The notes below the pieces were generated by a model that saw only the letters and a program-made list of their open reading frames with translations, was not told the origin of the DNA and searched no databases. A program made the position numbers and the translations under genes. This document shows, in pieces, positions 53,172 to 62,923 of a stretch of 64,000 nt of DNA. Each line of letters begins with the position of its first letter. Position 1 is the stretch's first letter. Source of the DNA: Arcticibacterium sp964021845 (GTDB lineage: Bacteria > Bacteroidota > Bacteroidia > Cytophagales > Spirosomataceae); the NCBI RefSeq assembly GCF_964021845.1, contig NZ_CAXHZC010000003.1, forward strand, positions 124,001 through 188,000, in the 5' to 3' direction.

Positions 53172-54446
53172 CTATTCTGTTACTGGTAAAGGATACAATA
53201 AATCAAATATAATCACAAACAAAGCAGAGACAATAATAGCCGAAAAGTATCCCGCACCTACCAAGCTAACTATAGATGAAACAGATATAAGCGAAAGAAA
53301 GATTATACTTATGAAAAAGTCAGACAAGGTTTTTAAAACCAAATACCTTTTCCAAACTATTCCCAATACTACTCCAAAAATAAATGTAACTATTACAGAG
53401 AAAAAAGAACCAAAGTCAAGATACATAGCTCCAATTTCAGTAAAATAAACCCCTGGGTTAATTATTTCAGCTGTAATTTCAGTTGAATTAATTATATCAA
53501 AACCCAGTTTATTAAACATTATAACAAAGGTTTTTAGCTGGTAAGCACCCCAGTATGGGAAATGCTGTGGGTCAGGGGCATTAAGAAGCACATCTAATTG
53601 ATTTACTCCGTGTGCTACATAGTACTCGAAATATATGGTAAGGGTGACCAGATTAGGGCTAATGTTTAGTAGGGTTTCTGTAAAGGGTTTTGGGCTACAA
53701 AGTTTTAACAAATAAGCCACTGCACTGATATCTCCAGCATCCCCAATTCTATCGAGAAAAATTTGCCCAGATATTAATATAAAAATACCAACTCCTATCA
53801 TTAACAAGTACTTGGCTTTCCTCTTAAGCTTCATAGGCCCAATAGCCCTGGCAAAAAGGTACATTAGAATAAATGTAAAAGCAGTAAACCTTCCTCCTGT
53901 CATAAAAGATGACATAGCACCGATTATAAACATACCATTTAGCACCAATAGTGTTTTTGAGCTTAGAACTTTTGAATAGAAAACCGCTAAAAGTCCCGCT
54001 AAAACAGGAAAGCCAAAAAGTAAGCTAGATATCATGCCAAAGAAGCTCGAACCCAACTCTTTACTATCATCGCCAATGCTGGCACTTCTTATTTCAGAAA
54101 AACCTTCTAAACTTAGATTAGAACCGTAATGAGAAGATAAGTTTTTAACTTTCAAATACATGAAAAAAACACAGATAAAGGAAAGGAAAACCGTAATGTA
54201 GATCAACAAGTTTAGGCTTTTATTAGACTCCAGTTTTCCTGCAAAAACTTTAACATTCTTTCTAATTTGAATTAACCAAAAACTTCCAAAATAAAAACCA
54301 ACGATAAAAACAACAATAAAAACAGCTATTGCAAAAGTGGTCTCATGAGTAATCGGAGCATAAGCCATCAACCCGAAAAAGCGAATGCCTATCACCAGAA
54401 CCCAACCAAACAGGAAACACTTTACTGGAAAACTTAATGAGGACAT
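53172..54446 (-). CDS. O-antigen/capsule polymerase (Wzy-like)
   Basis: This 424-residue protein has about ten to eleven membrane helices and a large loop (around residues 230-330) rich in charged and aromatic residues. Sequence identity among Wzy proteins is low, so the call rests on topology, length and context (flippase, transferases and initiating transferase in the same strand run). A Wzy enzyme joins lipid-linked repeats on the outer face of the inner membrane. The Wzx gene lies three genes upstream. I am fairly but not fully sure; a membrane O-acyltransferase is less likely because its motifs are absent. Confidence 0.72.
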   Translation of the reverse strand: MSSLSFPVKCFLFGWVLVIGIRFFGLMAYAPITHETTFAIAVFIVVFIVGFYFGSFWLIQIRKNVKVFAGKLESNKSLNLLIYITVFLSFICVFFMYLKVKNLSSHYGSNLSLEGFSEIRSASIGDDSKELGSSFFGMISSLLFGFPVLAGLLAVFYSKVLSSKTLLVLNGMFIIGAMSSFMTGGRFTAFTFILMYLFARAIGPMKLKRKAKYLLMIGVGIFILISGQIFLDRIGDAGDISAVAYLLKLCSPKPFTETLLNISPNLVTLTIYFEYYVAHGVNQLDVLLNAPDPQHFPYWGAYQLKTFVIMFNKLGFDIINSTEITAEIINPGVYFTEIGAMYLDFGSFFSVIVTFIFGVVLGIVWKRYLVLKTLSDFFISIIFLSLISVSSIVSLVGAGYFSAIIVSALFVIIFDLLYPLPVTE

Positions 54447-54474
54447 TCTGTAATTCTATTAATTAATCACGGCT

Positions 54475-55761
54475 TTACTTAATTGTCACGATGCTTTCTA
54501 AGCAAACCCTTGCAACCTCTTCCTTTTCTTTTCTAGTTAAACTTCTAGCCTTTGCTTCATCCCCTACAAAAGGTAAAAGCCCTCTACTGTAATAAACTTC
54601 TGACTCTGCCAAAACCACCTTTTTATCCGCCATAATCGCCTCTACACCAGTAGTTCCTGTCCAAACTACAATATATTCTGCAATATCAAACATTTCAAAT
54701 GTAGACACAAAAGGACTTATTAAATAAGTGTTTTTGAAAGCCAAAATATCCTTATACACTTTCCTTTCTCTTCTTAAATAAGATGCTGTATGCTCTTTAA
54801 CTAAAACAGTATAACCTCTTTTAGAATAATTGCTAATGGTCTTAAACAAGGATGGATAATATGACAAGTAGTTTTCTCTAGGAACCCAATATTCCGTAGT
54901 GGACTCTGGATGATAGTGGAGTGGAATGTACACTATTTTTTTATTATCAAGCTCCTTAAAAGATTCTACGTTCTTTGTAAATAAACTAGAAACCCCAATA
55001 ATATCTAATAAATTTCTTGGGTAGGTATCAACCACAGTCATCAGGTATCTATAATTCTTGTTGTTCAACAGTTTGAACTGAATAAGATAGTGCCACAAGT
55101 ACTTCAACTTATAGGTAAAGTAGTATTTGGCCACTTTTTGATAGACCTGCTTTTTTGAAGAAACGTATGGTTGTACTGATTTTGATTGTATTCCAGCGAT
55201 AAAGTCATCTATCTCTTCCGTTGAAATATCCCTCACATTATTCACCTCGCCACGTTCAGTAATTCTGCAATGAGCTTTTCCAAAAGAACTACCGCAAAAA
55301 GAAACCACTGAAACACCAAAATGCCTGGCTATCTGCGTTAATAAATCCACAACATAGCAATCTGGCATATTAGTTACCAGTATATCATACTTATTAGCCC
55401 GAAAGAACTCTAGGAGAAACTTAGAACAGTTTAATATGTAGTTTAAAGCCTCGAGATAAGGTATATGTATTCTAAAAAATCTATCATTCTTTATAATAGC
55501 CTCAAAATCAAGAACTGACTCAAAAAAAACATAATCCTCTGCTGTAAAATCAGTCTTAGTATATTTGTTTAAATCAATATAAAAGTCTGTTTTTAAAGGA
55601 TAGTCTGAAAGGATTTCATACGAGTCAACTTTAAGGTGGTTTTTAATTACTTTATCTCCATATTCTCTGAAAAGATTTCCGTAACCTGTAGGCTCTCTAG
55701 CAAATAATAAAACCTTTTTACCTTTGTTCTCATTTCTAAACAGTTGGCTAATATCTTCCAT
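54475..55761 (-). CDS. Capsule-type GT-B glycosyltransferase-like protein
   Basis: This 428-residue soluble protein has two Rossmann-like halves. The second half contains KKIVYIPLHYHPESTTEYW near 295, VLVKEHTASYLRRER near 335, and VWTGTTGVEAIMADKKVV near 375. That order (HP, KEH, GTTGVEA) resembles capsule glycan proteins of the KpsC/KpsS and CDP-glycerol transferase kind. It probably transfers a sugar to the growing repeat. The donor could be the CMP-nonulosonate made by the pse-type genes, but this is only inferred. The FkbM gene lies 6 bases upstream, the polymerase gene 28 bases downstream. Confidence 0.65.
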   Translation of the reverse strand: MEDISQLFRNENKGKKVLLFAREPTGYGNLFREYGDKVIKNHLKVDSYEILSDYPLKTDFYIDLNKYTKTDFTAEDYVFFESVLDFEAIIKNDRFFRIHIPYLEALNYILNCSKFLLEFFRANKYDILVTNMPDCYVVDLLTQIARHFGVSVVSFCGSSFGKAHCRITERGEVNNVRDISTEEIDDFIAGIQSKSVQPYVSSKKQVYQKVAKYYFTYKLKYLWHYLIQFKLLNNKNYRYLMTVVDTYPRNLLDIIGVSSLFTKNVESFKELDNKKIVYIPLHYHPESTTEYWVPRENYLSYYPSLFKTISNYSKRGYTVLVKEHTASYLRRERKVYKDILAFKNTYLISPFVSTFEMFDIAEYIVVWTGTTGVEAIMADKKVVLAESEVYYSRGLLPFVGDEAKARSLTRKEKEEVARVCLESIVTIK

Positions 55762-55767
55762 TCAGTC

Positions 55768-56748
55768 TTAATAATTATTGCTAATAAGATCAATCTCCTT
55801 AACTTCTGAAGCCATTTTTCTAACAGCCATTTCAAAAGCTTCAACTTTGTTATTTGGCACGCAATATACTTGGCTAAAATTGTCTGGTGTATTGGAAAAG
55901 TCTCCATTAGTAACCTTATAAACCGAAATAGAGCGTTTCCAACCAAAAAGAGTTTTGAAGATTCTACTCGGAGTCATTAAAGAACCATGATCAGCGAGGA
56001 AATCAAACTTACCATAATAAAATGTATACCCTTCTAATAGAGAAGAGCATTTTTTTGCATAGTTTCTAGAAAGTGCTTCAAAACCCACAATTGCTCCTGA
56101 CTTCATTATGTCATCAGCGGCATCTTGTAATATTTTAAACTCACCTCCTTCTATATCAATTTTAATATAGGTATGCGAAAGCTCTTCCAAACCAATACAC
56201 TCTTCTAATGTTTGTCCTTTGCACATAAAAGTTTCCACTTTATCACGCATTAACGGAGACTCTTCAAAAGAGGCAAGTCCTGAGCTATCCAAAGGCACCT
56301 TGAGTTCAAGTTCTCTAGGTGAGTCTTGAGAAACAATAGCTACATTTAAAATTTTAACATTCTTATTGTTTTGAAAAATTTCATTTAAAGTCTCCACAGC
56401 CCTTGGGTTAGGCTCAACTAAAACAATAGAAGAATAGTCGTTCACTAATAATATGGCCTCATGACCATAATTTGCCCCTACATCCAAAAATGTTTTACAT
56501 AAACCCATTCTGGCCAAGGCTCTATAAACGAAAATATTTTCGGGCTCTCTATTACAGTCCTCATACAAATATCGCTGTTCAATATCTGTGATATTAAGCT
56601 CTATAGAAGTCCCAAGTATTTCCGTGGTCTTTACTTTAGGCACTTTATCTCCAAAAGCAATAAGTGCTTTCATTTTAGCTCTCTGTACAAGATAACTTGC
56701 AAGATTTTTAAGGTCTACAGAGGACACTTTCAAAGGAGTCGGCATCAT
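55768..56748 (-). CDS. FkbM-family methyltransferase
   Basis: This 326-residue protein has an S-adenosylmethionine-binding core: FLDVGANYGHEAILL near 113-127, LVEPNPRAVETL near 134-145, and KIDIEGGEFKILQDA near 196-210, the FkbM signature. It likely O-methylates a sugar of the surface glycan. It lies 3 bases after the Wzx gene and 6 bases before the GT-B-like gene. FkbM proteins are common in capsule loci but few have known substrates. It has no signal peptide. Confidence 0.87.
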   Translation of the reverse strand: MMPTPLKVSSVDLKNLASYLVQRAKMKALIAFGDKVPKVKTTEILGTSIELNITDIEQRYLYEDCNREPENIFVYRALARMGLCKTFLDVGANYGHEAILLVNDYSSIVLVEPNPRAVETLNEIFQNNKNVKILNVAIVSQDSPRELELKVPLDSSGLASFEESPLMRDKVETFMCKGQTLEECIGLEELSHTYIKIDIEGGEFKILQDAADDIMKSGAIVGFEALSRNYAKKCSSLLEGYTFYYGKFDFLADHGSLMTPSRIFKTLFGWKRSISVYKVTNGDFSNTPDNFSQVYCVPNNKVEAFEMAVRKMASEVKEIDLISNNY

Positions 56749-56751
56749 TAG

Positions 56752-57960
56752 TTATGAGTATTTTACTTTTCTAAAAACAATATTTAAAATAAACAAGGAG
56801 TACAAAGAAATACATATCCCATCCACAAAGAAAAGAAGATAAATTGAAAACTGGTTAATTGCTATAAAAAGGGCAATAGAAACATTGATAATGGAAATTA
56901 TAGTAATAGCAATTAATAGTTTATTATTAAAATCCTTATAGACAGCGATTGGGCTAAAAATACCAGTTAAGAAAAAGAAGCCTTTAAAAGCTGCTATTGA
57001 AAGGGTGACAAACAATATATCATTGAACTGTGGATACAATGGGGTTATAATTACTAAAAACAAACTAAAAGCAATCAAGAGAACACTATAGGATAGTAAG
57101 GAAACCTTCAATTGCTTTAGTAAACTATTTCTGTTGAGAAGATTAATCTTTTCGCCAAAAAAAATATTCGATAGATAACTAAAGGAGCTAATTAGAACAA
57201 CAATTATCTGTGAAAGTTTAAAGCCAAAGGTGTAAGTGGGTAATTCAACACTGTAATACTTCCCAACCAAATAACGTTCAAAAAAAATCAACAAACCAAC
57301 GACAATTGTTGCAAGAAGAGAAGTGAAAATTTTCTTAACTAGAACATAATACTTAATTAAGTCCTTACGACTTATCTTCAAAGATATCCCAGAATAGTTT
57401 ATGAACCTAGATGACAATAAAAACCAAAGAACGAAAGAAATAAGAAACGTAAAAAAAATAAACTTATCGAAGGTAACATTTACATCAAATTTAAAATAGA
57501 TGAATGCTAAAACCATACTAAAAAAAGCCAAAACTGGTTTAAACGCAAACGCCAAATTAAACTTTTTCTCAACCCTTAACCTTTGCTCAATAACTGTGAA
57601 AAGATTAATAAATATTAAAGGAAAAATTAAAAAAGGTAAGTTAACTGAAAACCCTAAAACAGCTGCAACTATTACACTGGATACAAGACCTATTTTTAAA
57701 AGAGCAGGAAAATAATCGATCCCATAATTATACTTCACATAAGTATATCCATTATAAGAACCTAACAAGACATTAGGAAACAGTAATATTGCATTTTTAT
57801 AATACTCTATATCTGAATATAGATTTGGTGCATCAACTAAAAAATATGGTAATGCAAGTCCTTCTATTATTCCTATTCCATACAAAAAGTATCTAAAAAC
57901 AATGGTTTTACCATGCTCTAAGTATTTCTTATTTTTTAGAATTCGGTTCAGAGATAACAA
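56752..57960 (-). CDS. Polysaccharide flippase (Wzx-like)
   Basis: This 402-residue protein has about twelve membrane helices and the layout of the polysaccharide transporter (MOP) superfamily. The only plausible start is TTG at 57960: an in-frame stop lies just upstream (57973-57975, the end of the pseI gene), and the first downstream Met falls well inside the protein. Wzx moves the lipid-linked repeat unit across the inner membrane. The gene starts 12 bases after pseI and is followed by the FkbM gene after 3 bases. AT content here is higher than in neighbouring genes. Confidence 0.8.
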   Translation of the reverse strand: MLSLNRILKNKKYLEHGKTIVFRYFLYGIGIIEGLALPYFLVDAPNLYSDIEYYKNAILLFPNVLLGSYNGYTYVKYNYGIDYFPALLKIGLVSSVIVAAVLGFSVNLPFLIFPLIFINLFTVIEQRLRVEKKFNLAFAFKPVLAFFSMVLAFIYFKFDVNVTFDKFIFFTFLISFVLWFLLSSRFINYSGISLKISRKDLIKYYVLVKKIFTSLLATIVVGLLIFFERYLVGKYYSVELPTYTFGFKLSQIIVVLISSFSYLSNIFFGEKINLLNRNSLLKQLKVSLLSYSVLLIAFSLFLVIITPLYPQFNDILFVTLSIAAFKGFFFLTGIFSPIAVYKDFNNKLLIAITIISIINVSIALFIAINQFSIYLLFFVDGICISLYSLFILNIVFRKVKYS

Positions 57961-57972
57961 ATTAATAGGGTT

Positions 57973-59016
57973 TTAATAAACAAAAGGGGTACCCTTTGTA
58001 AAATCTTTCTCTGCAGCTTTACCTAAAACTTCTTCGTAAAATTTAGGACTTAAACCATCTCCTGGCCTAATGACTCTTATGTTTTCTGGAGTAAATTTAT
58101 CGCCTTTCTTAATATCGTTCACTACGTAAATAGATCTTTTAAACTGTCGGCTTTTTTCTTCACTTTTCTGTGTATCCAGCTGCGTGTGACCTAAAGCCAA
58201 GAAAACTCTTTCCGTTTCCACTACTAAGCTTTTCAGTTCTTCTGGTTCTAAAGAAAATGCACTATCCACTCCTCCGTCTGCACGGCGTAGAGTAAAATGC
58301 TTTTCTATTACCCTGGCTCCTAAAGCTACCGCCCCTACAGAGGCACCAATACCCATGGTATGATCTGACAGGCCTATAATACAGTCTTCAAAAATAGACT
58401 GAAAAACAGGAATAGTATTTAAGTTGGTATTCTCAGGCGTAGCTGGATAATTAGAAGTACACTTAAAAATGATAATATCTTGAGCTCCATTTTCCTTAAG
58501 ATGCTTAATAGCCTCGTATAGTTCATTTAACTTGCTAGCCCCCGATGATATTAAAATAGGTTTACCCGTTTGTGCTACTTTCTTTAAAAGAGGAAAATGA
58601 TTACTTTCAAACGAAGCTATTTTATAGGCAGGCACATCTAAGTCTTCCAAAAAATCGACGGCTGTTTCATCAAACGGAGAAGAAAACGCCTCCATGCCTA
58701 ATGATTTGGCATAATCAAAAATTTCTTTGTGCCACTCCCATGGGGTATAGGCCTCTTGGTATAATTCATAAAGGTTTTTTCCGTACCAAAGTGAACCTGA
58801 GTCAGTGATGTCAAACAAACCTCCGCTATGATTCATGGTAATAGTATCGGCTGTATAGGTTTGGAGTTTTAAGGCATCTGCACCGGCATCTGCAGCCGCT
58901 TTAACCAACTCCAAAGCTCTTTTTATATCACCATTATGATTGCCAGACATCTCAGCAATAATAAATGGTTTACTATTTTTACCAAGCTCCCTATTTCCAA
59001 TTTTAAAAGACGCCAT
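57973..59016 (-). CDS. pseI: Pseudaminic acid synthase (NeuB/PseI family)
   Basis: This 347-residue protein has the NeuB TIM barrel (IIAEMSGNHNGDIKRALELV, KLQTYTADTITMN, SSPFDETAVDFL, SDHTMG) and the C-terminal antifreeze-like SAF domain from about 290 (RSIYVVNDIKKGDKFTPENIRVIRPG). RADGGVDSAFSLEP is typical of PseI more than of NeuB. It condenses a 2,4-diacetamido-trideoxy-hexose with PEP to form pseudaminic acid or a close relative. The PseG-PseH fusion gene lies 34 bases upstream and the Wzx gene 12 bases downstream. Legionaminic acid is less likely. Confidence 0.88.
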   Translation of the reverse strand: MASFKIGNRELGKNSKPFIIAEMSGNHNGDIKRALELVKAAADAGADALKLQTYTADTITMNHSGGLFDITDSGSLWYGKNLYELYQEAYTPWEWHKEIFDYAKSLGMEAFSSPFDETAVDFLEDLDVPAYKIASFESNHFPLLKKVAQTGKPILISSGASKLNELYEAIKHLKENGAQDIIIFKCTSNYPATPENTNLNTIPVFQSIFEDCIIGLSDHTMGIGASVGAVALGARVIEKHFTLRRADGGVDSAFSLEPEELKSLVVETERVFLALGHTQLDTQKSEEKSRQFKRSIYVVNDIKKGDKFTPENIRVIRPGDGLSPKFYEEVLGKAAEKDFTKGTPFVY

Positions 59017-59050
59017 TCTAAATAATTTTTCTATTTACTTAAAAGCAAAT

Positions 59051-60481
59051 TTAAGAGTAAATATATTGATATGAGTTTTTATACTCGTTTGAAACATTTT
59101 CTTTAAACTTAAGCCTTCTAAAAAGCTTTACCGAGGCCAAGTTATCCATTTTAACATAGCCAATAATTTCGATGTCTGGGTTTCTTTTTCTAAAGAAAGC
59201 TAAGCCCTTTTCTAACACCCAGAAACCCAAACCCTTTCTTCTAAATTTTTTATCTACAGAATAGCTTAAAACTGCAGATGCTTCATTTTTCTCAAAACGA
59301 ACCTGCCCTATTTCTTCATTACCTAAGCACATAATACATAAGACAGAGTCTTCGCTTTGAATCCTTTTATTAAACCAATTTTTATGCGTTTGATAATCAA
59401 TTTTTTCAGAACTAAATGATTGTTGACGTGTATCTTCATCATTAATCCACTCAAAATACATTTTACAATCAGAAAGCTGTGCAACTTTTACTGAAACCAT
59501 TAAATCATAAAAGATATCTCTCAATCGCTGGGTTTGTCTTCCATCAAAAGGGTTAGCTTTTTCTCTTAAAAAAAGGTTTCCGTCTACTTTAAGACTGCTA
59601 CTTTTTTTAAAATCATCATCAAAACTTAAGGCTAGTTTATTTTTCAAAAGATAGCTTTGGATGTTTTTCTGATTATCCGCTATCTGTTTTAGGAATAATA
59701 AGCCTCCTGTAGTTAGATATTCGTAAGATACCGTACTTGGAGGCGTTATAGCCCTAGCACACATACTCATATAATGATGCATTTCATCAGCAGACAAGTC
59801 ATTTAAAACATCAATGACCAATGAGGTTCTTTCCAAAAAGACACTTAATTCTTTTTTATAAATATATGCAGAACCTATAACCAGAAAGCATTTAGCTGAC
59901 TCCTTACAACTTTCCAGTTTATAAAGAATCTCAATGGTTTTGTTTTCAGGATCTGCACCACCTAAACAAATAAAAAGATTATTCTCCTTTTCGATTAAAT
60001 TTTTTGCCCGAAATGGTTTTCTCAATAAAGCGTATTGCGGACCCAAATATAGCTTCGTATATTTTTCAACACTATAGTCGGCTTTAGTAAAACCACCAGA
60101 ATGATTTATTACTGCGTCTGCCACAAAATGAGATTCCGCTAAATCATCAATGCAAATTACTTTAATATTATTTTCTTTAAAGGTCTTCTGGTATTGAACA
60201 TCAAACTGGTATCCATCAATAATAATAATCTCTTGCTCTTTAATAAAAGACACTAAGTTCTTAGTCTCTAAAATAAGAGACGTAGAATCACTTAATTCTA
60301 TTAGAAAATCACATACCTGTAATACCCTATCCTTAAGCTCCTTGGATGGTTTAATTATTATAAAATGGCATTCAAAAGTATCATTCAGTACCTCTGCCAA
60401 GGCTAGGCTCCGAAAAACATGCCCTAAACCTATTTTTGAGTTACCATCAGCCCTAAAAAATATCCTAGGTTTACCTTTCAT
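59051..60481 (-). CDS. PseG-PseH fusion: UDP-sugar hydrolase plus N-acetyltransferase
   Basis: This 476-residue protein joins two pathway enzymes. Residues 1-330 are PseG-like: RADGNSKIGLGHVFRSLALAE with the likely catalytic His21, IIDGYQFDVQYQ near 88, and ICLGGADPENKT near 171. Residues about 333-476 are a GNAT acetyltransferase like PseH, with YFEWINDEDTRQQSFSSEKI and the acetyl-CoA loop FRRKGLGFWVLEKG near 413. PseH acetylates the C4 amine and PseG removes UDP, which are consecutive steps, so fusion could channel the intermediate. The start overlaps the pseF-like gene by 11 bases. Confidence 0.87.
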   Translation of the reverse strand: MKGKPRIFFRADGNSKIGLGHVFRSLALAEVLNDTFECHFIIIKPSKELKDRVLQVCDFLIELSDSTSLILETKNLVSFIKEQEIIIIDGYQFDVQYQKTFKENNIKVICIDDLAESHFVADAVINHSGGFTKADYSVEKYTKLYLGPQYALLRKPFRAKNLIEKENNLFICLGGADPENKTIEILYKLESCKESAKCFLVIGSAYIYKKELSVFLERTSLVIDVLNDLSADEMHHYMSMCARAITPPSTVSYEYLTTGGLLFLKQIADNQKNIQSYLLKNKLALSFDDDFKKSSSLKVDGNLFLREKANPFDGRQTQRLRDIFYDLMVSVKVAQLSDCKMYFEWINDEDTRQQSFSSEKIDYQTHKNWFNKRIQSEDSVLCIMCLGNEEIGQVRFEKNEASAVLSYSVDKKFRRKGLGFWVLEKGLAFFRKRNPDIEIIGYVKMDNLASVKLFRRLKFKENVSNEYKNSYQYIYS

Positions 60482-61298
60482 GCTGATAAGATTTTAAGAT
60501 ATCTGCCGCATTAAACATTTCTTGTAAATCTAAGATTTCGGCGGCCTCATTTAATTCTTCACTCAGGTTCTTAAACACTCTTTTTTGATACACTTCTTGA
60601 TTCAAAGTAAAAATGTATGGTTTCCTTTGCCATAGGTCAAAAATATCTTGAAAAGAAAAGTGTTCTTCATTTGATTTAAGGTAGTCGAAGAGAATTCTCA
60701 ACATCAAATAATCTTCTTTAGAATCTAATGTAAGCCTTAAATTAGCCACTTCTTTGGGGAAATTTGCCCTCATAATATTATGAGCAAATTTTTCTTTATG
60801 GTTTCTGGCATAAAAAGTTACATGCTCCTTATCCATAGCTTCAGCATGGTCTAAAGATTCTAACAAGGCCGCTCTTGAAATCACCTCAACGTTCATACCA
60901 ATCGGGTATCCAACTGTATGTGTATAAGATGAACCCTTCAAAAGATGTTCATTCAAAGCCTTTTCAACTATGCTGGCGTCTATACAGGGATTGTCACCTG
61001 TTAATCTAACTATGTTATCAAAATCAAATTTCTCAGCTACATCACAAAACCTTTTCAGCACATTATCTTCACTTCCTCTATATACTTCAAAATTGGTTCT
61101 AGAAGTAACAAATTCTACTAGCCTATCATCTGTCTGTTTATCTGTAGTTGCAAGAATTACTTTATCGCAGTTTTTAACACTACTAGCAATATCTAAGATT
61201 TCCTCAATAACTGTGATTTCCTCAGTGATTGGCAAAAGAACCTTTCCTGATAATCTTTTCGAGTTTAACCTTGCTTGTATGACAATTCCCGTTCTCAT
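60471..61298 (-). CDS. pseF: Cytidylyltransferase (PseF/SpsF-like)
   Basis: This 275-residue protein has the nucleotidyltransferase start GIVIQARLNSKRLSGKVLLPI and FDNIVRLTGDNPCIDASIVEKAL near 95-117. It resembles SpsF and PseF proteins, which activate nonulosonic acids as CMP-sugars. The SDR gene lies 2 bases upstream and the PseG-PseH gene overlaps by 11 bases. The final product is probably CMP-pseudaminic acid or a variant. A different nucleotidyltransferase substrate is possible because SpsF proteins are diverse. Confidence 0.8.
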   Translation of the reverse strand: MRTGIVIQARLNSKRLSGKVLLPITEEITVIEEILDIASSVKNCDKVILATTDKQTDDRLVEFVTSRTNFEVYRGSEDNVLKRFCDVAEKFDFDNIVRLTGDNPCIDASIVEKALNEHLLKGSSYTHTVGYPIGMNVEVISRAALLESLDHAEAMDKEHVTFYARNHKEKFAHNIMRANFPKEVANLRLTLDSKEDYLMLRILFDYLKSNEEHFSFQDIFDLWQRKPYIFTLNQEVYQKRVFKNLSEELNEAAEILDLQEMFNAADILKSYQHER

Positions 61299-61300
61299 TT

Positions 61301-62071
61301 TTAAATTGAAGTCCAGCCGCCATCAACGGCAATATTTTGACCAGTTATAAAAGATGAGCTATTAGAACATAAAAAGGCAAATATACCCTGTAACTCTTCT
61401 GGCTTACCTATTCTTCCCAAAGGGTTTTTACTACTTAAGGCTTCTATAAAGCCGACATTCTTTTGAACTGCTTCACTGGGGAATGGTCCAGGAGAAACTG
61501 CGTTCACCAAAATATTATCTGTACCCAAAAAGCTTGCAAAATACTTAGTTAGCTGAACTACTCCTGCCTTGGCTGCTCCGTAATGCGGTGGATTTAAAAA
61601 CTGTGGAAAATCTGTATAAACCGAGAAATCTGGTGCCACCATTCCGTACATAGAAGACACATTAATTATTCTTCCGCCTTTGTTCTTTTTCATAAAAGGC
61701 AGTACTTCCCTAATACACCTATAAATACTATTTAAACTCCCATCTATACTTTCGTTCCACTCATCATCTGACAAAGACTCTGGCTTATTTCCTTTCACAT
61801 GAAACGCATTATTAATAAGAGCGTCTATTTTTCCATGATTATCAAATACTGCCTGATATGCCTCTTTTATACTTTTAGAACTGTCAATGTCTAAATATTG
61901 AAATGAAACATTCTGGTTGCTAAAAGTTTCTTCAAATTTCTCCTTATTCCTTGCCAACACTACCACAGTCGCACCACATTTAAGAAGACCTTTTGTAATG
62001 GCTGTACCCAAATAACCGTAGCCACCGGTTATTAAAACAACTTTATCTTGTAATGAAAATAGGTCTTGCAT
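61301..62071 (-). CDS. SDR-family oxidoreductase in the nonulosonate module
   Basis: This 256-residue classical SDR has TGGYGYLGTAIT at about 15-26, NNAFHV near 90, Ser in NVSSMYG, and the Tyr-x-x-x-Lys pair in HYGAAKAGV. The C-terminal FLCSNSSSFITGQNIAVDGGW is typical of the family. Canonical pseudaminate synthesis needs no such enzyme. It lies between the aldo/keto reductase gene (3 bases) and the pseF-like gene (2 bases), so it likely changes a keto or hydroxyl group of the product. The substrate is unknown. Confidence 0.8.
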   Translation of the reverse strand: MQDLFSLQDKVVLITGGYGYLGTAITKGLLKCGATVVVLARNKEKFEETFSNQNVSFQYLDIDSSKSIKEAYQAVFDNHGKIDALINNAFHVKGNKPESLSDDEWNESIDGSLNSIYRCIREVLPFMKKNKGGRIINVSSMYGMVAPDFSVYTDFPQFLNPPHYGAAKAGVVQLTKYFASFLGTDNILVNAVSPGPFPSEAVQKNVGFIEALSSKNPLGRIGKPEELQGIFAFLCSNSSSFITGQNIAVDGGWTSI

Positions 62072-62074
62072 CTA

Positions 62075-62923
62075 TTATTTGATTTTCCAGTTACTTGGAT
62101 TAATAATCATTTCATCGTCTACCCTATAGCCCTTAAGTTCTTCATACATTTCATTTACCAAACTACTATCAGACAGCGTACTAATATTATTTTTCAACTG
62201 ATCCAAGTTGTCAATTCCAACTACAACTTTATCAATATTTGGGTTTAACAAAACAAAATTTAAACAAATGGAAGTTTTCTTTAAATCATACTCGTTTAAA
62301 CTCTCCAATTTAGGAATAATCGATTGAAAATAATTGGGTATTTCTTTCACATCCATAAAAAATAGACCTTGTAGAAAGACTGACCTTACATGAACCTCAA
62401 CCCCCTCTGAATTTAATTTTACCAGTTGAGCATCAAAACGTTGATCAAAAACACTAAATGGAACTTGAACTATGTCAAATTTAATTTCCTTTTCTAAAAG
62501 CAACTCCAACTCCGCTGGATTATACAGAGAAAACCCTAATTTCTTTATTCGCTTCTCTCTCTTTGCCTCCATCATTCGCTCCATTAGGAGGTCATCTTCT
62601 AAGTAAGTAGAAAAGTGATGAAATAGGTATGCATAAATTTCCTCTCGGTTAAGGTTTTTTAGAGTGCTATCCAGGTTTTTATCGAAATCACCTTCTTTAC
62701 AAGGTTGTAATTTTGAAACTATATTAAACCCATCCAAGTCACATTGACCTAAAGCCTTTTCACTGGAACCGTATAATGCTGCCGTATCTAAAGTATCTAT
62801 TCCCTGAGATTTTGCATATTCCAAAATTTCACTTACTGCTGACAAACTGGGCTTACCTTTTTTATTGTTAATCCCATAGTTCATTCCAAATTGAACTGTA
62901 CCAATTGCCAGTTTTGAAATCAT
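62075..62923 (-). CDS. Aldo/keto reductase in the nonulosonate module
   Basis: This 282-residue TIM-barrel protein shows AKR landmarks: AIGTVQFGMNYGI at the start, DTLDTAALYGSSEKALG near 45-58 (Asp and Tyr of the catalytic set), and KLGFSLYNPAELELLL near 143. A classic catalytic Lys and His are partly visible (Lys in IVSKLQPC; a His in YLFHHF). Related AKR genes occur in legionaminate and pseudaminate loci. It overlaps the pseC gene by four bases. It probably reduces a sugar intermediate with NADPH. It is not part of the standard six-step Pse pathway. Confidence 0.78.
   Translation of the reverse strand: MISKLAIGTVQFGMNYGINNKKGKPSLSAVSEILEYAKSQGIDTLDTAALYGSSEKALGQCDLDGFNIVSKLQPCKEGDFDKNLDSTLKNLNREEIYAYLFHHFSTYLEDDLLMERMMEAKREKRIKKLGFSLYNPAELELLLEKEIKFDIVQVPFSVFDQRFDAQLVKLNSEGVEVHVRSVFLQGLFFMDVKEIPNYFQSIIPKLESLNEYDLKKTSICLNFVLLNPNIDKVVVGIDNLDQLKNNISTLSDSSLVNEMYEELKGYRVDDEMIINPSNWKIK

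Noticed and set aside
57973..59016. Sialic (NeuB) or legionaminic acid synthase
   Set aside because: The ADGGVDSAFSLEP-type segment and the neighbouring PseG-, PseH- and PseC-like genes fit PseI better; no NeuC or LegG gene is present.
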